Notes: generated from the letters alone by a model not told the origin. A stretch of 64,000 nt of DNA from Arthrobacter sp. GMC3 (GCF_002929305.1 NZ_PJIO01000003.1:431083-495082), one strand, 5' to 3'; shown: positions 9,265 through 18,546, counted from the first letter of the stretch. Made by a program: numbers and translations.

Positions 9265-9984
9265 ATGGACAATTCTAGTGGCGTTGGCGTCATCGATAAA
9301 GCGGCTCTCGTGCTTGATGCATTGGAGGCTGGGCCCACAACCTTGGCTCAACTTGTGGCAGCTACGGGTTTGGCCCGCCCCACAGTGCACCGACTGGCAC
9401 TAGCCTTGGTACATCACCGGCTCGTGAGCCGCGACATGCAGGGCCGTTTTGTGTTGGGAAGCCGGCTCGTGGAGCTCGCCTCGGCAGCTGGCGAGGACAG
9501 GCTCATTGCCGCCGCAGGTCCCGTCCTGCTCCAACTGCGCGATTCCACCGGCGAGAGTGCCCAGATCTTCCGCCGCCAGGGCGACTCCCGCGTGTGCGTG
9601 GCCTCCGCAGAACGGCCCATCGGCCTGCGCGACACCATTCCCGTAGGAACCCAGCTGACCATGAAGGCCGGTTCCGCCGCCCAGGTGCTGCTGGCTTGGG
9701 AAGACCACGAACGCCTGCTTGAGGGCCTGCACAACGCTCGCTTCACGCCCACCGTCCTGGCCGGGGTACGACGGCGTGGATGGGGTCAGAGCCTGGGCGA
9801 ACGTGAGCCCGGGGTCGCCTCCGTCTCGGCCCCCGTTCGGGGCCCCTCCGGCCGCGTTATCGCCGCCGTTTCCATCTCCGGACCCATCGAACGGCTGACC
9901 CGCCAGCCGGGCCGCCTGCATGCCGAAATCGTTTGTAACGCCTCACGGATCCTGACCGAGGCACTGCGCAAGAGCAACGACTAA
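9265..9984 (+). CDS. ndgR: IclR-family regulator of leucine genes (NdgR/LtbR type)
   Basis: A 239-residue IclR protein from the ATG at 9265 (MDNSSGVGVIDKAALVLDAL), which matches the stereotyped N-terminus of actinobacterial NdgR; an ATG seven codons earlier is less likely. The winged helix (LAQLVAATGLARPTVHRLALALVHH) covers about residues 25-70 and the IclR effector domain follows. NdgR orthologues sit divergent to leuCD and control leucine, branched-chain and nitrogen-linked genes. No Shine-Dalgarno is visible, so the mRNA may be leaderless. The palindrome at 9235-9249 is its probable operator. Confidence 0.9.
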   Translation: MDNSSGVGVIDKAALVLDALEAGPTTLAQLVAATGLARPTVHRLALALVHHRLVSRDMQGRFVLGSRLVELASAAGEDRLIAAAGPVLLQLRDSTGESAQIFRRQGDSRVCVASAERPIGLRDTIPVGTQLTMKAGSAAQVLLAWEDHERLLEGLHNARFTPTVLAGVRRRGWGQSLGEREPGVASVSAPVRGPSGRVIAAVSISGPIERLTRQPGRLHAEIVCNASRILTEALRKSND

Positions 9985-10080
9985 TCCCCACGCCCTCCCT
10001 AACCTCGCTTCGCTCGGCCAGGGAACCCTCGGGCGCGTGGGCCCAACTCCGCAACTGACCGGGACGGGTAATCTTTCCCC

Positions 10081-10611
10081 ATGACTAATTTCGCCGTTTT
10101 CCTGCGCGGCATCAACGTTGGCGGCATCAACATCAAGATGGCCGAGCTCCGCACAGCCTTGGCAGCGCTGCCCCTCTCCGGCATCAAAACGCTGCTGGCA
10201 TCCGGGAACGTCGTGTGCTCAACGGATGCCCCCGCCGTCGACGTTAAGGCGTTGGTGGAGAACTGTCTGCGGGAGAACTTTGACTACGACGCGTGGGTGG
10301 TGGTCATCGACCAGGCCCGACTGCAGGCGATCATCGACGCATGCCCCTACCCGGCCGACGACAAAACCCAGCATAGCTACGTGACGCTATCCTCGGACCC
10401 GGCCGTCCTGGATGAGCTTGAGTCGTTGGGCCGCGAACTTCCCGCCACCGAGCTGGGCAGACTTAGCCCGGAGGCGCTGGCCTGGCTCGCGACGGCCGGT
10501 GGCACATTGGATAGCCCGTTCAGCAAGTTATCGGCCAAGGCCCGCTACAAAAGCACGACAACGACCCGCAACCTGCGCACGCTCCTGAAGTGCCGCGACG
10601 CTATGGCCTAA
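10081..10611 (+). CDS. DUF1697 family protein
   Basis: A 176-residue protein starting MTNFAVFLRGINVGG, the hallmark of DUF1697 (YIN domain), with the typical LASGNVVCST segment and C-terminal SKLSAKARYKSTTTTRNLRTL. The family is widespread in actinobacteria and has no established biochemical role. Its TAA overlaps the stop codon of the convergent GTPase gene by four bases, so the two transcripts must overlap or end within the coding sequence. Confidence 0.88.
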   Translation: MTNFAVFLRGINVGGINIKMAELRTALAALPLSGIKTLLASGNVVCSTDAPAVDVKALVENCLRENFDYDAWVVVIDQARLQAIIDACPYPADDKTQHSYVTLSSDPAVLDELESLGRELPATELGRLSPEALAWLATAGGTLDSPFSKLSAKARYKSTTTTRNLRTLLKCRDAMA

Positions 10612-12218
10612 GCGGCGTCGGCGAGAGCTTTCTGGAACTCCCCATACCTGGCGATCTCAGCTTCGGTGGGTTCAACCACCAGTGCCCGGGAGACGTTGGC
10701 GACACTTTCTCGCAAACGGCGTCGAGCCTGGGCCGCCCGACGAGCCGCACCCGCGGCGGCAATGAACTTGCTGGTGAGGGCAAGGAAAATTCCCAGCACC
10801 ACCCCGACAAGGACCAGCAGGGTAGGCAAAGGCCAACCCTCCACCTTGGGAACCTCGGGAACGGGCATTTGGAAATACCCCAAGCCGGCCAACACCCCAA
10901 GCCACAGCAGGCCGCCCACAGCCACCAGCAGGGCCAGCCATTGAATGACGGAGAACACCGGCCACCACCATGCCCCAGCATTTGCCTTCACATCGGAGGA
11001 GGCCACCGCCTGGTCTAGGGCATCAGGCAGGGTCTCTCGGTTGCTGCGCGCAGCCGCCCGAATGGCGGCCCGCCACGGACCGGACGCACCTAAACTGGCG
11101 GCATCGGCAAAGTCACGCACGGCTGAATCAAGTTGCGCCTGTTCGGCGACGCCCGCCGGCGGCAGTGAAGTCCGGTTGCCCTCGGCGGCTCCCTCCCGGC
11201 GCAAACTCAACCTGCGCAGGGGGTCCTGGCGGAACCGGGAGATCCACCGTGTCAGCGGCCAGCCAGTCCTCTTCGTGGCCTCCAGCCGGTAGGAGGACCG
11301 CACAGCAGCCACCACTGTCTCTACATGGGCGGCCTGGGCCAGCCCGGCGGCCAGTGCCGCGCGCTCCTGCTGGTGGATCCCCGCCACCTCACCGGAGCCG
11401 GATGCTTCCTCTAGCCGGCGGGCGGCAACGGTAACATCGGCAGCGAGCCTTGCCGACTGGGCCGCCTTGGACTTCACGACGGCGGCCAGCCGTTGGCGCA
11501 GCTCACTAACCCCCGCCCCTGTCTTGGCGGAGGCGGCAAGCACCGTCGCCTGAGTCAATCCATCGCGGCCAAGAATGCCGGCCAGCGACCCCAGCACTTC
11601 CTTCAGCTCTGCCGGTGCCAGCTTGTCCATCTGGTTTAGCACCACCAAGGTGACGGCCCCGTGGGCCGCAAACGGCCGGATGAAGTCGTTGTGAATGGCA
11701 GCATCGGCGTACTTTTGCGGGTCAAGAACCCACACCAAAACATCCACCTGACCGCTGAGCCGCTCCACCGTTTCGCGGTTTGCGGCCTCCACCGAGTCAA
11801 AGTCCGGCAGGTCAAGCAGCACCAATCCGCTGCCATCCTCCGTTAGGCCTGGCACGGGTCCGCCTTCGCGGCGGTCGGCAATGTCCAGCCAGTCAAGCAA
11901 CGGCCCGCTCCCCGTCGAATCCCACACCATGGCCAGCGGTTCGCTCGTGGTGGGCCGCCGGACCGCAACCTTGGCCACCTCTGCACCCACCACGGCGTTA
12001 AACAGCGATGACTTACCGCTGCCGGTGGCCCCAAAGAATCCCACCACCGTATGTTCGGCACTGAGTGAACGACGCGAGGTGGCCCGCTCCAGAATGTCGT
12101 AGGCATCTTGCAGGGCGGCATCGTCAAGGCGTCCTTCACCCAGCTCCCGGGCGTCGTTCAGGGCGGCCAGCTTCCTCGCCAACGCGGATTCGGTGCGCGC
12201 ATCCCGGTGCCGGCTCAT
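10608..12218 (-). CDS. Dynamin-like membrane GTPase, second of a tandem pair
   Basis: 536 residues. The N-terminal G domain has G1 GATGSGKSS (about residue 68), a G2-like RPTT, G3 LLDLPDFDS and G4 NQMD. A long helical region follows, with two hydrophobic segments near residues 420-490 (WLALLVAVGGLLWLGVLAGL and LLVLVGVVLGIFLAL). A G domain, helical stalk and membrane hairpin is the plan of bacterial dynamin-like proteins and YfjP-type GTPases. It overlaps the upstream GTPase by four bases (ATGA), so the products are made together and may form a heteromer, as Streptomyces DynA/DynB and mycobacterial IniA/IniC are thought to. Cellular role unknown. Confidence 0.8.
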   Translation of the reverse strand: MSRHRDARTESALARKLAALNDARELGEGRLDDAALQDAYDILERATSRRSLSAEHTVVGFFGATGSGKSSLFNAVVGAEVAKVAVRRPTTSEPLAMVWDSTGSGPLLDWLDIADRREGGPVPGLTEDGSGLVLLDLPDFDSVEAANRETVERLSGQVDVLVWVLDPQKYADAAIHNDFIRPFAAHGAVTLVVLNQMDKLAPAELKEVLGSLAGILGRDGLTQATVLAASAKTGAGVSELRQRLAAVVKSKAAQSARLAADVTVAARRLEEASGSGEVAGIHQQERAALAAGLAQAAHVETVVAAVRSSYRLEATKRTGWPLTRWISRFRQDPLRRLSLRREGAAEGNRTSLPPAGVAEQAQLDSAVRDFADAASLGASGPWRAAIRAAARSNRETLPDALDQAVASSDVKANAGAWWWPVFSVIQWLALLVAVGGLLWLGVLAGLGYFQMPVPEVPKVEGWPLPTLLVLVGVVLGIFLALTSKFIAAAGAARRAAQARRRLRESVANVSRALVVEPTEAEIARYGEFQKALADAA

Positions 12219-14020
12219 GTCCCCTCCCCCAACAAAGCCAGTCTCTTTGCCAACGCCTCAAGCCGTTCCACAGCCGGGGACGAACCGGCATTGAGCGGGC
12301 CAATCCGTTCCAGGAAACGCTGTTGCTGACCGGCCAAGAGCGCTGCACAGCGCCGTTCAAGAGTTTGTCGGGCCTCCTGAGCCAGGCGGCGCACGGCATC
12401 CTCACCAAAGACGGCCTCCAACAGTTTTTGGCCAACGACGGCGGTGCCGCCTGCGATTCCCACCTCGGCACCGGTGAGTCCCCCCGTCAGCGAAAACACA
12501 ACGATCATCAACACCACACCGAGCCCGTTGACACCAAAGGAGAGCCAGCGTGCCTGCGACCGCTTGGCCGCCCCCTCGGAGCGGATCAAAGTCATCACAT
12601 CCGACTGCCAGGCCCGGATCTCCGCCGCCACCTGCTCGCCGAAGTCCTCCGTGACACCCGAAAGGTCGTGGGCACCCAGCAGCGCCCTGCCAGCCGGATC
12701 GGCCCGCCACCGCTGGTCGGCGGCCTCCGCTGCCCGTGCGGCCTGATCCACGATGACAGCCTGCAACCCGGTCTCAATAGCCACTTCCACTCGCACGGCA
12801 GGCGGCGGCTGCCCCTTGAAGAACGCACCCATGCGGTCCCTGATCCTGCCAATGCCACTTTCCAGGGCCCGGAAGAAATCCCCGGTGCCCACAAAGTCCT
12901 GCCACCGGGCCAGCACCTCACCGCGAAGCAGGGATCCGTCGCTGGTGGCTTGGGAGATCTTGGCGGCGGCGTCCTCAAAGGCGGCAACGACGTCGTCGGC
13001 CAGTTGAAGGCTTGACTCGTGCTGCTCCAAGGCGGCCCGGGCCAGCAGATCCACCTTGCCGGCGAGCGAGCGCACAGTGCCGTTAAGTGTGCGCCGGGCA
13101 ATCTCGGCCCGCCCGGATGCGTCGGCCGCAATGGCTCCCAGCCAGTCCTTGATGGACGCCGTGGCGTCACGGGGCAGCATGCCAAGTTCGTCGAGGGCAA
13201 TCTCCGGGACCACAAAGAGCTTGGCCGCGGCCAGCCCTTGGCGCCCAAGCATGGCTCGCAGATCGGAACTAACCTCTTCCTGCGCACCGTCGGGGACCCG
13301 GTCCAGGATCACCGCTACGAGGATGTCGCGGGAGGCGGCGTCAAGGAGCAACTGCCACGGGACGGCGTCGGCGTAGCGGTTGGCGGTGGTGACAAACAGC
13401 CACAGGTCCGCGGCCGCCAGCAATTGCCCGGCAAGCTGACGGTTGTCATCGGAAACGGAGTCGACGTCGGGGGCATCCAGCAGAGCCACCCCCTTGGGCA
13501 CTGCCGGATCCGCGACGAGAACCAGCGAATTCATGGCAGCCGGGTCCGGGGTGGGGCCCGCCTGCGTGGCGGCGGTTCCCACTGCAGCCCGCTCCCCGCG
13601 AATCCTGCTCAGGGACGGCAGCACCCTTGCAGACGTGAACCAGTCGGCGTCCTGCGGGTGGTGGAGCAGGATTGGTTGGCGGGTGGTGGGACGAATGGCC
13701 CCGGCCCGCGTCACCGGATGGCCCACCAGCGCATTGACCAGCGTCGATTTCCCGGCCCCCGTGGATCCGCCCACCACGGCCAGCAGGGGCGCCTCCAGGC
13801 TGCGGTAGCGCGGCAGGATGTAGTCCTCAAGCTGCCGTAGCGCGGCCTTCGCGGTGCTACGGGCGGCCTCGGTCCCGGGCAGTTCAAGGGGAAGCTGGAG
13901 ATGTTCCAGCTCGGCACGTGCCTCTTCCAGCAGCGCAACGGCAGCATTGACCGCCAGTGCCGGGCCGTCGTCGTCGTCGGGAAGAATATTTGGGCTCACA
14001 GCATCATCATGCCAGTTCAA
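12215..14020 (-). CDS. Dynamin-like membrane GTPase, first of a tandem pair
   Basis: 601 residues with a dynamin-type G domain: G1 GGSTGAGKSTLVNALVG (about residue 85), G2 RPTTRQP and G3 ALLDAPDVDS. The usual G4 N/TKxD is not recognisable; LDRVPDG lies at that place, so nucleotide specificity or turnover may differ from its partner. Two hydrophobic stretches near 495-545 (VNGLGVVLMIVVFSLTGGL and VGIAGGTAVVGQKLL) suit a membrane hairpin. The ATGA overlap with the downstream GTPase indicates an operon. Probable role: membrane remodelling or protection at the cytoplasmic face; this is by family only. Confidence 0.8.
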   Translation of the reverse strand: MNWHDDAVSPNILPDDDDGPALAVNAAVALLEEARAELEHLQLPLELPGTEAARSTAKAALRQLEDYILPRYRSLEAPLLAVVGGSTGAGKSTLVNALVGHPVTRAGAIRPTTRQPILLHHPQDADWFTSARVLPSLSRIRGERAAVGTAATQAGPTPDPAAMNSLVLVADPAVPKGVALLDAPDVDSVSDDNRQLAGQLLAAADLWLFVTTANRYADAVPWQLLLDAASRDILVAVILDRVPDGAQEEVSSDLRAMLGRQGLAAAKLFVVPEIALDELGMLPRDATASIKDWLGAIAADASGRAEIARRTLNGTVRSLAGKVDLLARAALEQHESSLQLADDVVAAFEDAAAKISQATSDGSLLRGEVLARWQDFVGTGDFFRALESGIGRIRDRMGAFFKGQPPPAVRVEVAIETGLQAVIVDQAARAAEAADQRWRADPAGRALLGAHDLSGVTEDFGEQVAAEIRAWQSDVMTLIRSEGAAKRSQARWLSFGVNGLGVVLMIVVFSLTGGLTGAEVGIAGGTAVVGQKLLEAVFGEDAVRRLAQEARQTLERRCAALLAGQQQRFLERIGPLNAGSSPAVERLEALAKRLALLGEGT

Positions 14021-14070
14021 TGGGCGCTACAAACCCCTTGACCGCATAATTGCCTCATGTGTTAAAGCAA

Positions 14071-14100
14071 AAGGCCGGAAACCCGTAGGTTTCCGGCCTT
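14071..14100 (-). terminator. Terminator after tRNA-Glu
   Basis: A 12-bp perfect stem (AAGGCCGGAAAC with GTTTCCGGCCTT) five bases after the tRNA-Glu 3' end, followed on the minus strand by TTTGCTTT. It probably closes the tRNA-Gln/tRNA-Glu transcript. Confidence 0.8.
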
Positions 14101-14105
14101 GCTTG

Positions 14106-14178
14106 TGACCCCAGCGGGATTCGAACCCGCGTTACCGCCGTGAGAGGGCAGCGTACTAGGCCGCTATACGATGGGGCC
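14106..14178 (-). tRNA. tRNA-Glu (CTC)
   Basis: The 73-base cloverleaf folds with acceptor GGCCCCA/TGGGGTC and one G-T pair. The anticodon loop is CTCTCAC, giving anticodon CTC for GAG, and the T arm is GCGGG-TTCGAAT-CCCGC. CCA is not encoded. It lies 90 bases downstream of tRNA-Gln on the same strand, below gltX, whose enzyme charges it. Confidence 0.95.
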
Positions 14179-14268
14179 CTAATACATTCAATTTTTTGCG
14201 ATTGAACTCCAAGAATATTACCTGAACTTCGTTTCACATGCCAATCGAGAAGCAGCTTATAAAAAGCG

Positions 14269-14340
14269 CTGGGATACCAGGACTCGAACCTAGAATGTCG
14301 GTACCAGAAACCGATGTGTTGCCAATTACACCATATCCCA
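14269..14340 (-). tRNA. tRNA-Gln (CTG)
   Basis: The 72-base cloverleaf has acceptor TGGGATA/TATCCCA with discriminator G, anticodon stem TCGGT/ACCGA and loop TTCTGGT, so anticodon CTG. CCA is not encoded. It sits between the HAD gene and tRNA-Glu. Actinobacteria generally lack GlnRS, so GluRS would misacylate it and GatCAB would correct the product. Confidence 0.95.
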
Positions 14341-14469
14341 ATGGCCACGTTCTGCCGTGAAATCCGCGGGTTTCCCCGGTCTTTCAGCGGCCCTCGCGCC
14401 GGGATAAAACTCTACCTGATAGTTTCCCAGACACCAAAACGAAAAGGTCAAAACGGGGTGAGCCGTACG

Positions 14470-15267
14470 TCACAGCCGCACTTCTAGCGGTTCCAACGCC
14501 AAAAGGAGGCCCAGCTCGAACAGGTTGGTGATTTCGGTAATCTCGTCAAGACCCTCCGTGGACCCTTCCGGATTCGACGGCGCCAGCGCATCTTCCCTGT
14601 TGAGCCAGACCCCGCGCAGGCCGGCCCGTGCGGAGCCCACGGCGTCGATCAGGTAGTTATCCCCCACATACAGCGTTTGAGCCGGGCGGGTGCCCAGCTG
14701 TCGGCAGCCTTCTAAGAAGACCTGGGGCGCGGGCTTTGCGGCGTCGAGGGTGTCAATGCCGACCAGAACCTGAATCCGGGCCAGGCCTGCCTGATCGAGT
14801 TTGGCCCGCTGGTAGTCGTAGACGTTGTTGCTCACGCAGCCATAAGGAATCCCGGCCGCGTCCAGCGCATCAAGGATGGGCACCACATCCTCAAACGCCC
14901 TGATGGACAGCGGCTGTGCCACTTCAAAGTCTTCGATCCAGCGCTGCTCGCGGACCTCGTCGAAGTCGGCCGTCCCCAGCTGATCAAAGACCACGCGGGC
15001 GCGCAGGCCACGTTGCTGGGCAAAGGTGAACTCCCCCGCCACATATCGGTCGTAGTAGTTGTGTGTGTCGGCCATGTAGATGGCGGCGAAGAGGTCCCAG
15101 TCCTGGGCTGTGTTGGCTGGTAGCAGGTCCCGCCCGGCCACCTCCATAGCGTCCCGCATGGCCTGGTAGAGGTCCACCAGGGTTTCATCGATATCAAACA
15201 GAACACCCCCGACCCGCCCCTTGGAAGGGGGCGGGCCGGGGGTGCTCTGCGTAGCGTCAGTCTCCAC
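14470..15267 (-). CDS. HAD-superfamily hydrolase
   Basis: 265 residues with the HAD motifs in order: motif I VLFDIDETLVD (about residue 23; nucleophile and acid/base Asp), motif II around YGCVSNN, a conserved Lys in the following helix, and motif IV VGDNYLIDAVGSARAG. The helical cap after motif I fits phosphoglycolate- or haloacid-type HAD phosphatases; the substrate is not predictable. The GTG start at 15267 is five bases from the gltX stop, so it is in the gltX transcript. Codons 8-22 form a strong stem-loop (15204-15244) that may reduce its expression. Confidence 0.85.
   Translation of the reverse strand: METDATQSTPGPPPSKGRVGGVLFDIDETLVDLYQAMRDAMEVAGRDLLPANTAQDWDLFAAIYMADTHNYYDRYVAGEFTFAQQRGLRARVVFDQLGTADFDEVREQRWIEDFEVAQPLSIRAFEDVVPILDALDAAGIPYGCVSNNVYDYQRAKLDQAGLARIQVLVGIDTLDAAKPAPQVFLEGCRQLGTRPAQTLYVGDNYLIDAVGSARAGLRGVWLNREDALAPSNPEGSTEGLDEITEITNLFELGLLLALEPLEVRL
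15204..15244 (-). other. Strong 17-bp stem-loop inside the start of the HAD gene
   Basis: A GC-rich inverted repeat of 17 positions with one mismatch and a 7-base loop lies just after the gltX stop, within the first 22 codons of the HAD gene. It is followed by TTCTGTTT on the coding strand. It may act as a partial terminator or mRNA processing barrier separating gltX from downstream genes. Confidence 0.45.
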
Positions 15268-15272
15268 TGTGA

Positions 15273-16772
15273 CTAGCCGCGGAAGGTCTTCAGGCGGGTC
15301 AGGGAGGATTCCTTGCCCAGGATGACCATGGATTCAAAGAGCGGAGGGGAAATCTTGCGGCCGGATAGGGCCGTGCGAACCGGGCCAAAAGCCAGGCGCG
15401 GCTTGACGCCGAGGCCTTCCACCAGTGCCGTCTTCAGGGCCGACTGGATGGACTCGGCAGTCCAGTCCTCCAACGGCTCCAGTGCCGCCAGTGCGGCATC
15501 CAGGACCTCGGTGAGGTTCTCCGGCATGCCTTTGAGCGCATCCTCGGCGACGTCCACGGCGTCGTCCTTCTTGAAAAGGAACGCCAACATCTCCGGGGCC
15601 TCGCCCAGCAAGGTGATGCGTTCCTGAACCAGCGGGGCCGCCTCGGTGAGGATTTCCTCTTCGCGGGCACTCAGGGTCGCCCCCACGACTCCGGAGGCCT
15701 GCAGGTACGGGACCAGGCGGTTGCGGAAGTCGGTGGCCTCAAGCATGCGCACGTGGGTGCCGTTGATGGCCTCGGCCTTCTTGACGTCAAAGCGGGCCGG
15801 GTTGCCCAGGACGTCATGGATGTCGAAGTTCTCCACGAGCTGCTCAACGGTGAAAATGTCCTCGTCGGCGGAGAGCGACCAGCCCAGCAGGGACAGGTAG
15901 TTCAGCAGGCCCTCGGGGATGAACCCGCGGTCCCGGTGCAGGAACAAATTAGACTCGGGATCACGCTTGGAGAGTTTCTTGTTGCCGGCGCCCATGACGT
16001 AAGGCAGGTGGCCGAACAACGGCATGTACTTAGCAACACCCACCGCGTACAAGGCCTCGTAAAGGGCAATCTGGCGGGGCGTTGAGGAGAGCAGGTCCTC
16101 GCCGCGCAGGACGTGGGTGACACCCATCAGAGCATCATCCACCGGGTTCACCAGCGTATATAGCGGCGCGCCGTTGGGACGGACCAAAGCGTAGTCCGGA
16201 ACTGATCCTGCCTTAAAGGTGATCTCGCCCCGCACCAGGTCTGTGAACGTAATGTCCTTCTCGGGCATCCGCAACCGCAAGGCTGGCTCACGGCCCTCGG
16301 CCTTGAAAGCGGCAATCTGATCAGCGGAAAGATCGCGGTCAAAGTTGTCGTAGCCAAGCTTGACGTCCCGGCCCGCGGCCTTGTGGCGTGCCTCGACCTC
16401 TTCCGGGCTGGAGAACGACTCATAGACGTGCCCGCCGGCAACAAGCTTGGCGATGACGTCCTGGTAGATCTCGCTGCGCTGTGACTGGCGGTAGGGCTCG
16501 TGCGGACCGCCAACCTCTACACCCTCATCCCAGGTGATGCCCAGCCATTTGAGTGCATCCAGGAGCTGGAGGTAGCTTTCCTCGCTGTCACGCTTGGCAT
16601 CGGTGTCTTCGATGCGGAAAATCATCTTCCCGCCAGTGTGCCGGGCATAGGCCCAGTTGAACAAGGCTGTGCGGATGAGCCCTACGTGGGGCGTTCCGGT
16701 GGGTGAGGGGCAGAAACGTACCCGGACTGGAGTTTCGGCGGTGACAGTGGGGATCGAGGCAGCAGTAGTCAT
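15273..16772 (-). CDS. gltX: Glutamyl-tRNA synthetase
   Basis: 499 residues, class I aminoacyl-tRNA synthetase. The HIGH-type motif is [10 protein letters not shown] (about residue 22) and the KMSKS-type motif is KKLSKRD (about 268). Tyr and Arg of [15 protein letters not shown] belong to the glutamate pocket region. It makes Glu-tRNA(Glu) and, as a non-discriminating enzyme in most actinobacteria, Glu-tRNA(Gln). Downstream on the same strand come the HAD gene, tRNA-Gln and tRNA-Glu, so the enzyme sits with both of its probable substrates. Confidence 0.97.
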   Translation of the reverse strand: MTTAASIPTVTAETPVRVRFCPSPTGTPHVGLIRTALFNWAYARHTGGKMIFRIEDTDAKRDSEESYLQLLDALKWLGITWDEGVEVGGPHEPYRQSQRSEIYQDVIAKLVAGGHVYESFSSPEEVEARHKAAGRDVKLGYDNFDRDLSADQIAAFKAEGREPALRLRMPEKDITFTDLVRGEITFKAGSVPDYALVRPNGAPLYTLVNPVDDALMGVTHVLRGEDLLSSTPRQIALYEALYAVGVAKYMPLFGHLPYVMGAGNKKLSKRDPESNLFLHRDRGFIPEGLLNYLSLLGWSLSADEDIFTVEQLVENFDIHDVLGNPARFDVKKAEAINGTHVRMLEATDFRNRLVPYLQASGVVGATLSAREEEILTEAAPLVQERITLLGEAPEMLAFLFKKDDAVDVAEDALKGMPENLTEVLDAALAALEPLEDWTAESIQSALKTALVEGLGVKPRLAFGPVRTALSGRKISPPLFESMVILGKESSLTRLKTFRG

Positions 16773-16821
16773 GATGGATCCAGTTTAGCCGCCCCTTCCC
16801 GTTTTCAGGCACCCGCAACAA

Positions 16822-16852
16822 CGGCGACCCACCTCCACAAGGTGCGTCGCCG
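16822..16852 (-). terminator. Probable terminator after the amino-acid permease
   Basis: CGGCGAC and GTCGCCG pair, with an inner ACCT/AGGT helix, 23 bases downstream of the permease stop. No clear T-run follows on the minus strand, so efficiency is uncertain. Confidence 0.5.
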
Positions 16853-16874
16853 TCGTCGCACTACCGCGTACGGG

Positions 16875-18320
16875 CTAGCTGAACAGTGCGTTCTTAGGTT
16901 CGTTGTTCTTCACGAACTTCCAGCCCAGCCAGAGCACCACGGCAAAGAATGGGATGGTGCACAGTGTCCACAGACCCAGAAGGAACACGCTGCCATCAGG
17001 AGCTGTCATGGTGTCAAAACCGATCAGCACGGTGATGATCAGCAGGGCTACCAGGCCAACCCAGCTGGTCCACGGGGAACCGGGCATGGGCAGCGAGGAC
17101 ACCTTGCCCTTTTTCTTGCGCAGCATGATCTGGCTGGCGAAGATGGACCCCCAGGTGAAGATGACACCGATCGATGCTGTGTTCAGCGCCAGGTCGAAGG
17201 CGTGGGAGCCGCCCAGCAAGATGTTCGCCAGGACGCCCACCAGGTAAACGCCGGCGATGCTCAAGATGGCAGCGTAGGGCACATAGCGTGAGGACATTTT
17301 GGTCAGCCAGGCCGGGGCGTGCCCGTTGTTGGCCATGGTGCGGAAGATGCGGCCAATGGAGTACAGCCCGGAGTTGCAGGAGGACAGTGCGGCCGTGATG
17401 ACCACAAAGTTCATGACCGAGCCCACCCAGTGAAGACCCATGGCGCCGAAAACTGTCACAAACGGGCTCTCCCCCGCCTTGTACTGATCCGAGGGCATGA
17501 TCATGGCCAGCAAAGTCACCGAACCGACGTAGAAGACCACAATGCGCAGCACGACGGCGCGGATCGCCTTGGGCACTTCGCGTTCAGGATTCTTCATCTC
17601 ACCGGCGGTGATGCCGACCAGTTCAATGGCGTTGTAGGCGAAGATCACGGCGTTCAGTACCAGGATCATGACCAGGCCGCCCTTGGGAAACATGCCCCCT
17701 TCGGCACTGAAGAGGTTGTTGACACTGGCGTGACCGGTTCCCACTGAAGCGTTGGTGATGACCATGAAGGTACCCACGGCCAGGAAGATCAAGATGGCGC
17801 CGACCTTCAGGCACGAGGCCCAGAACTCGAACTCGCCGAAGGCCTTCACGCTGAGCAGGTTCACTGCCACCAGCAGCACCAGCGCGCAGATGGCGCTGAT
17901 CTCTACCGGAACGCCCGGGAAGAAGTATTGGAAGTACAGGCCAATGGCAATGAGCTCGGCAACACCTGTCATTGCCCAGTTGATGAAGTACATCCAACCG
18001 GACAGGAAGGCACCCTTTTTGCCAAAGAGTTCGCCGGCGTACGAAACGAATGACCCGGAGGTCTGGCGGTACATGATGAGTTCGCCCAGGGCGCGCATGA
18101 GCAGGTAGGCGATGACGCCGGCAATGGCGTAGGAGAAGATCAGGGCCGGGCCGGTGGAGGCGAGCCTGCCGCCGGCGCCCATGAAGAGGCCGACGCCGAT
18201 GGCCCCGCCCATGGCGATCATGGTGACCTGTCGGCGGTTAAGCGTCTTTTGATAACCCTCGGCTGTGATGCTCCCGTCGCCATCGACGGGAGTTGCTGGC
18301 TTTGTTACTTCGCGTGTCAC
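16875..18320 (-). CDS. Amino-acid permease (APC superfamily, AAT type)
   Basis: 481 residues with about 12 membrane helices. TM1 carries MIAMGGAIGVGLFMGAGG, the substrate-binding unwound motif of APC transporters, followed by SYAIAGVIAYLLMRALGEL and the SGSFVSYAGELFG loop. These match proton-coupled amino-acid importers such as AnsP (asparagine), CycA and GabP; the GRLAS TGPA and SGSFVSYA strings look most like AnsP, but one substrate cannot be assigned. It is a single-gene unit between a stem-loop and a 340-base gap. Confidence 0.87.
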   Translation of the reverse strand: MTREVTKPATPVDGDGSITAEGYQKTLNRRQVTMIAMGGAIGVGLFMGAGGRLASTGPALIFSYAIAGVIAYLLMRALGELIMYRQTSGSFVSYAGELFGKKGAFLSGWMYFINWAMTGVAELIAIGLYFQYFFPGVPVEISAICALVLLVAVNLLSVKAFGEFEFWASCLKVGAILIFLAVGTFMVITNASVGTGHASVNNLFSAEGGMFPKGGLVMILVLNAVIFAYNAIELVGITAGEMKNPEREVPKAIRAVVLRIVVFYVGSVTLLAMIMPSDQYKAGESPFVTVFGAMGLHWVGSVMNFVVITAALSSCNSGLYSIGRIFRTMANNGHAPAWLTKMSSRYVPYAAILSIAGVYLVGVLANILLGGSHAFDLALNTASIGVIFTWGSIFASQIMLRKKKGKVSSLPMPGSPWTSWVGLVALLIITVLIGFDTMTAPDGSVFLLGLWTLCTIPFFAVVLWLGWKFVKNNEPKNALFS

Positions 18321-18513
18321 GCAAAATCCTTAAGTCGATGAAGTGCTACCCGGCAAACCCCGTCATTTCACGGTTTTTTGTGACGTGGGGCGCAAACGGC
18401 TTATCCAGCGTACTACGAATTTCGCGCCATGTGGCGCCACTCACACAATCCTTGGTACATAGTGCCCGGAATTACAGATTCCTGGCAGGCCGTATCCGGC
18501 AGGGCAAAAGCAA

Positions 18514-18546
18514 GGCGCCACCGTCGAAAATATCGACAGTGGCGCC
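18514..18546. terminator. Stem-loop terminator between the FAH gene and the permease
   Basis: GGCGCCAC and GTGGCGCC pair, with inner GTCGA/TCGAC. AAGTTTTT follows on the plus strand and TTGCTTTTGC on the minus strand. It probably ends the FAH transcript. The rest of the gap 18321-18660 shows no gene and should hold the permease promoter. Confidence 0.65.
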
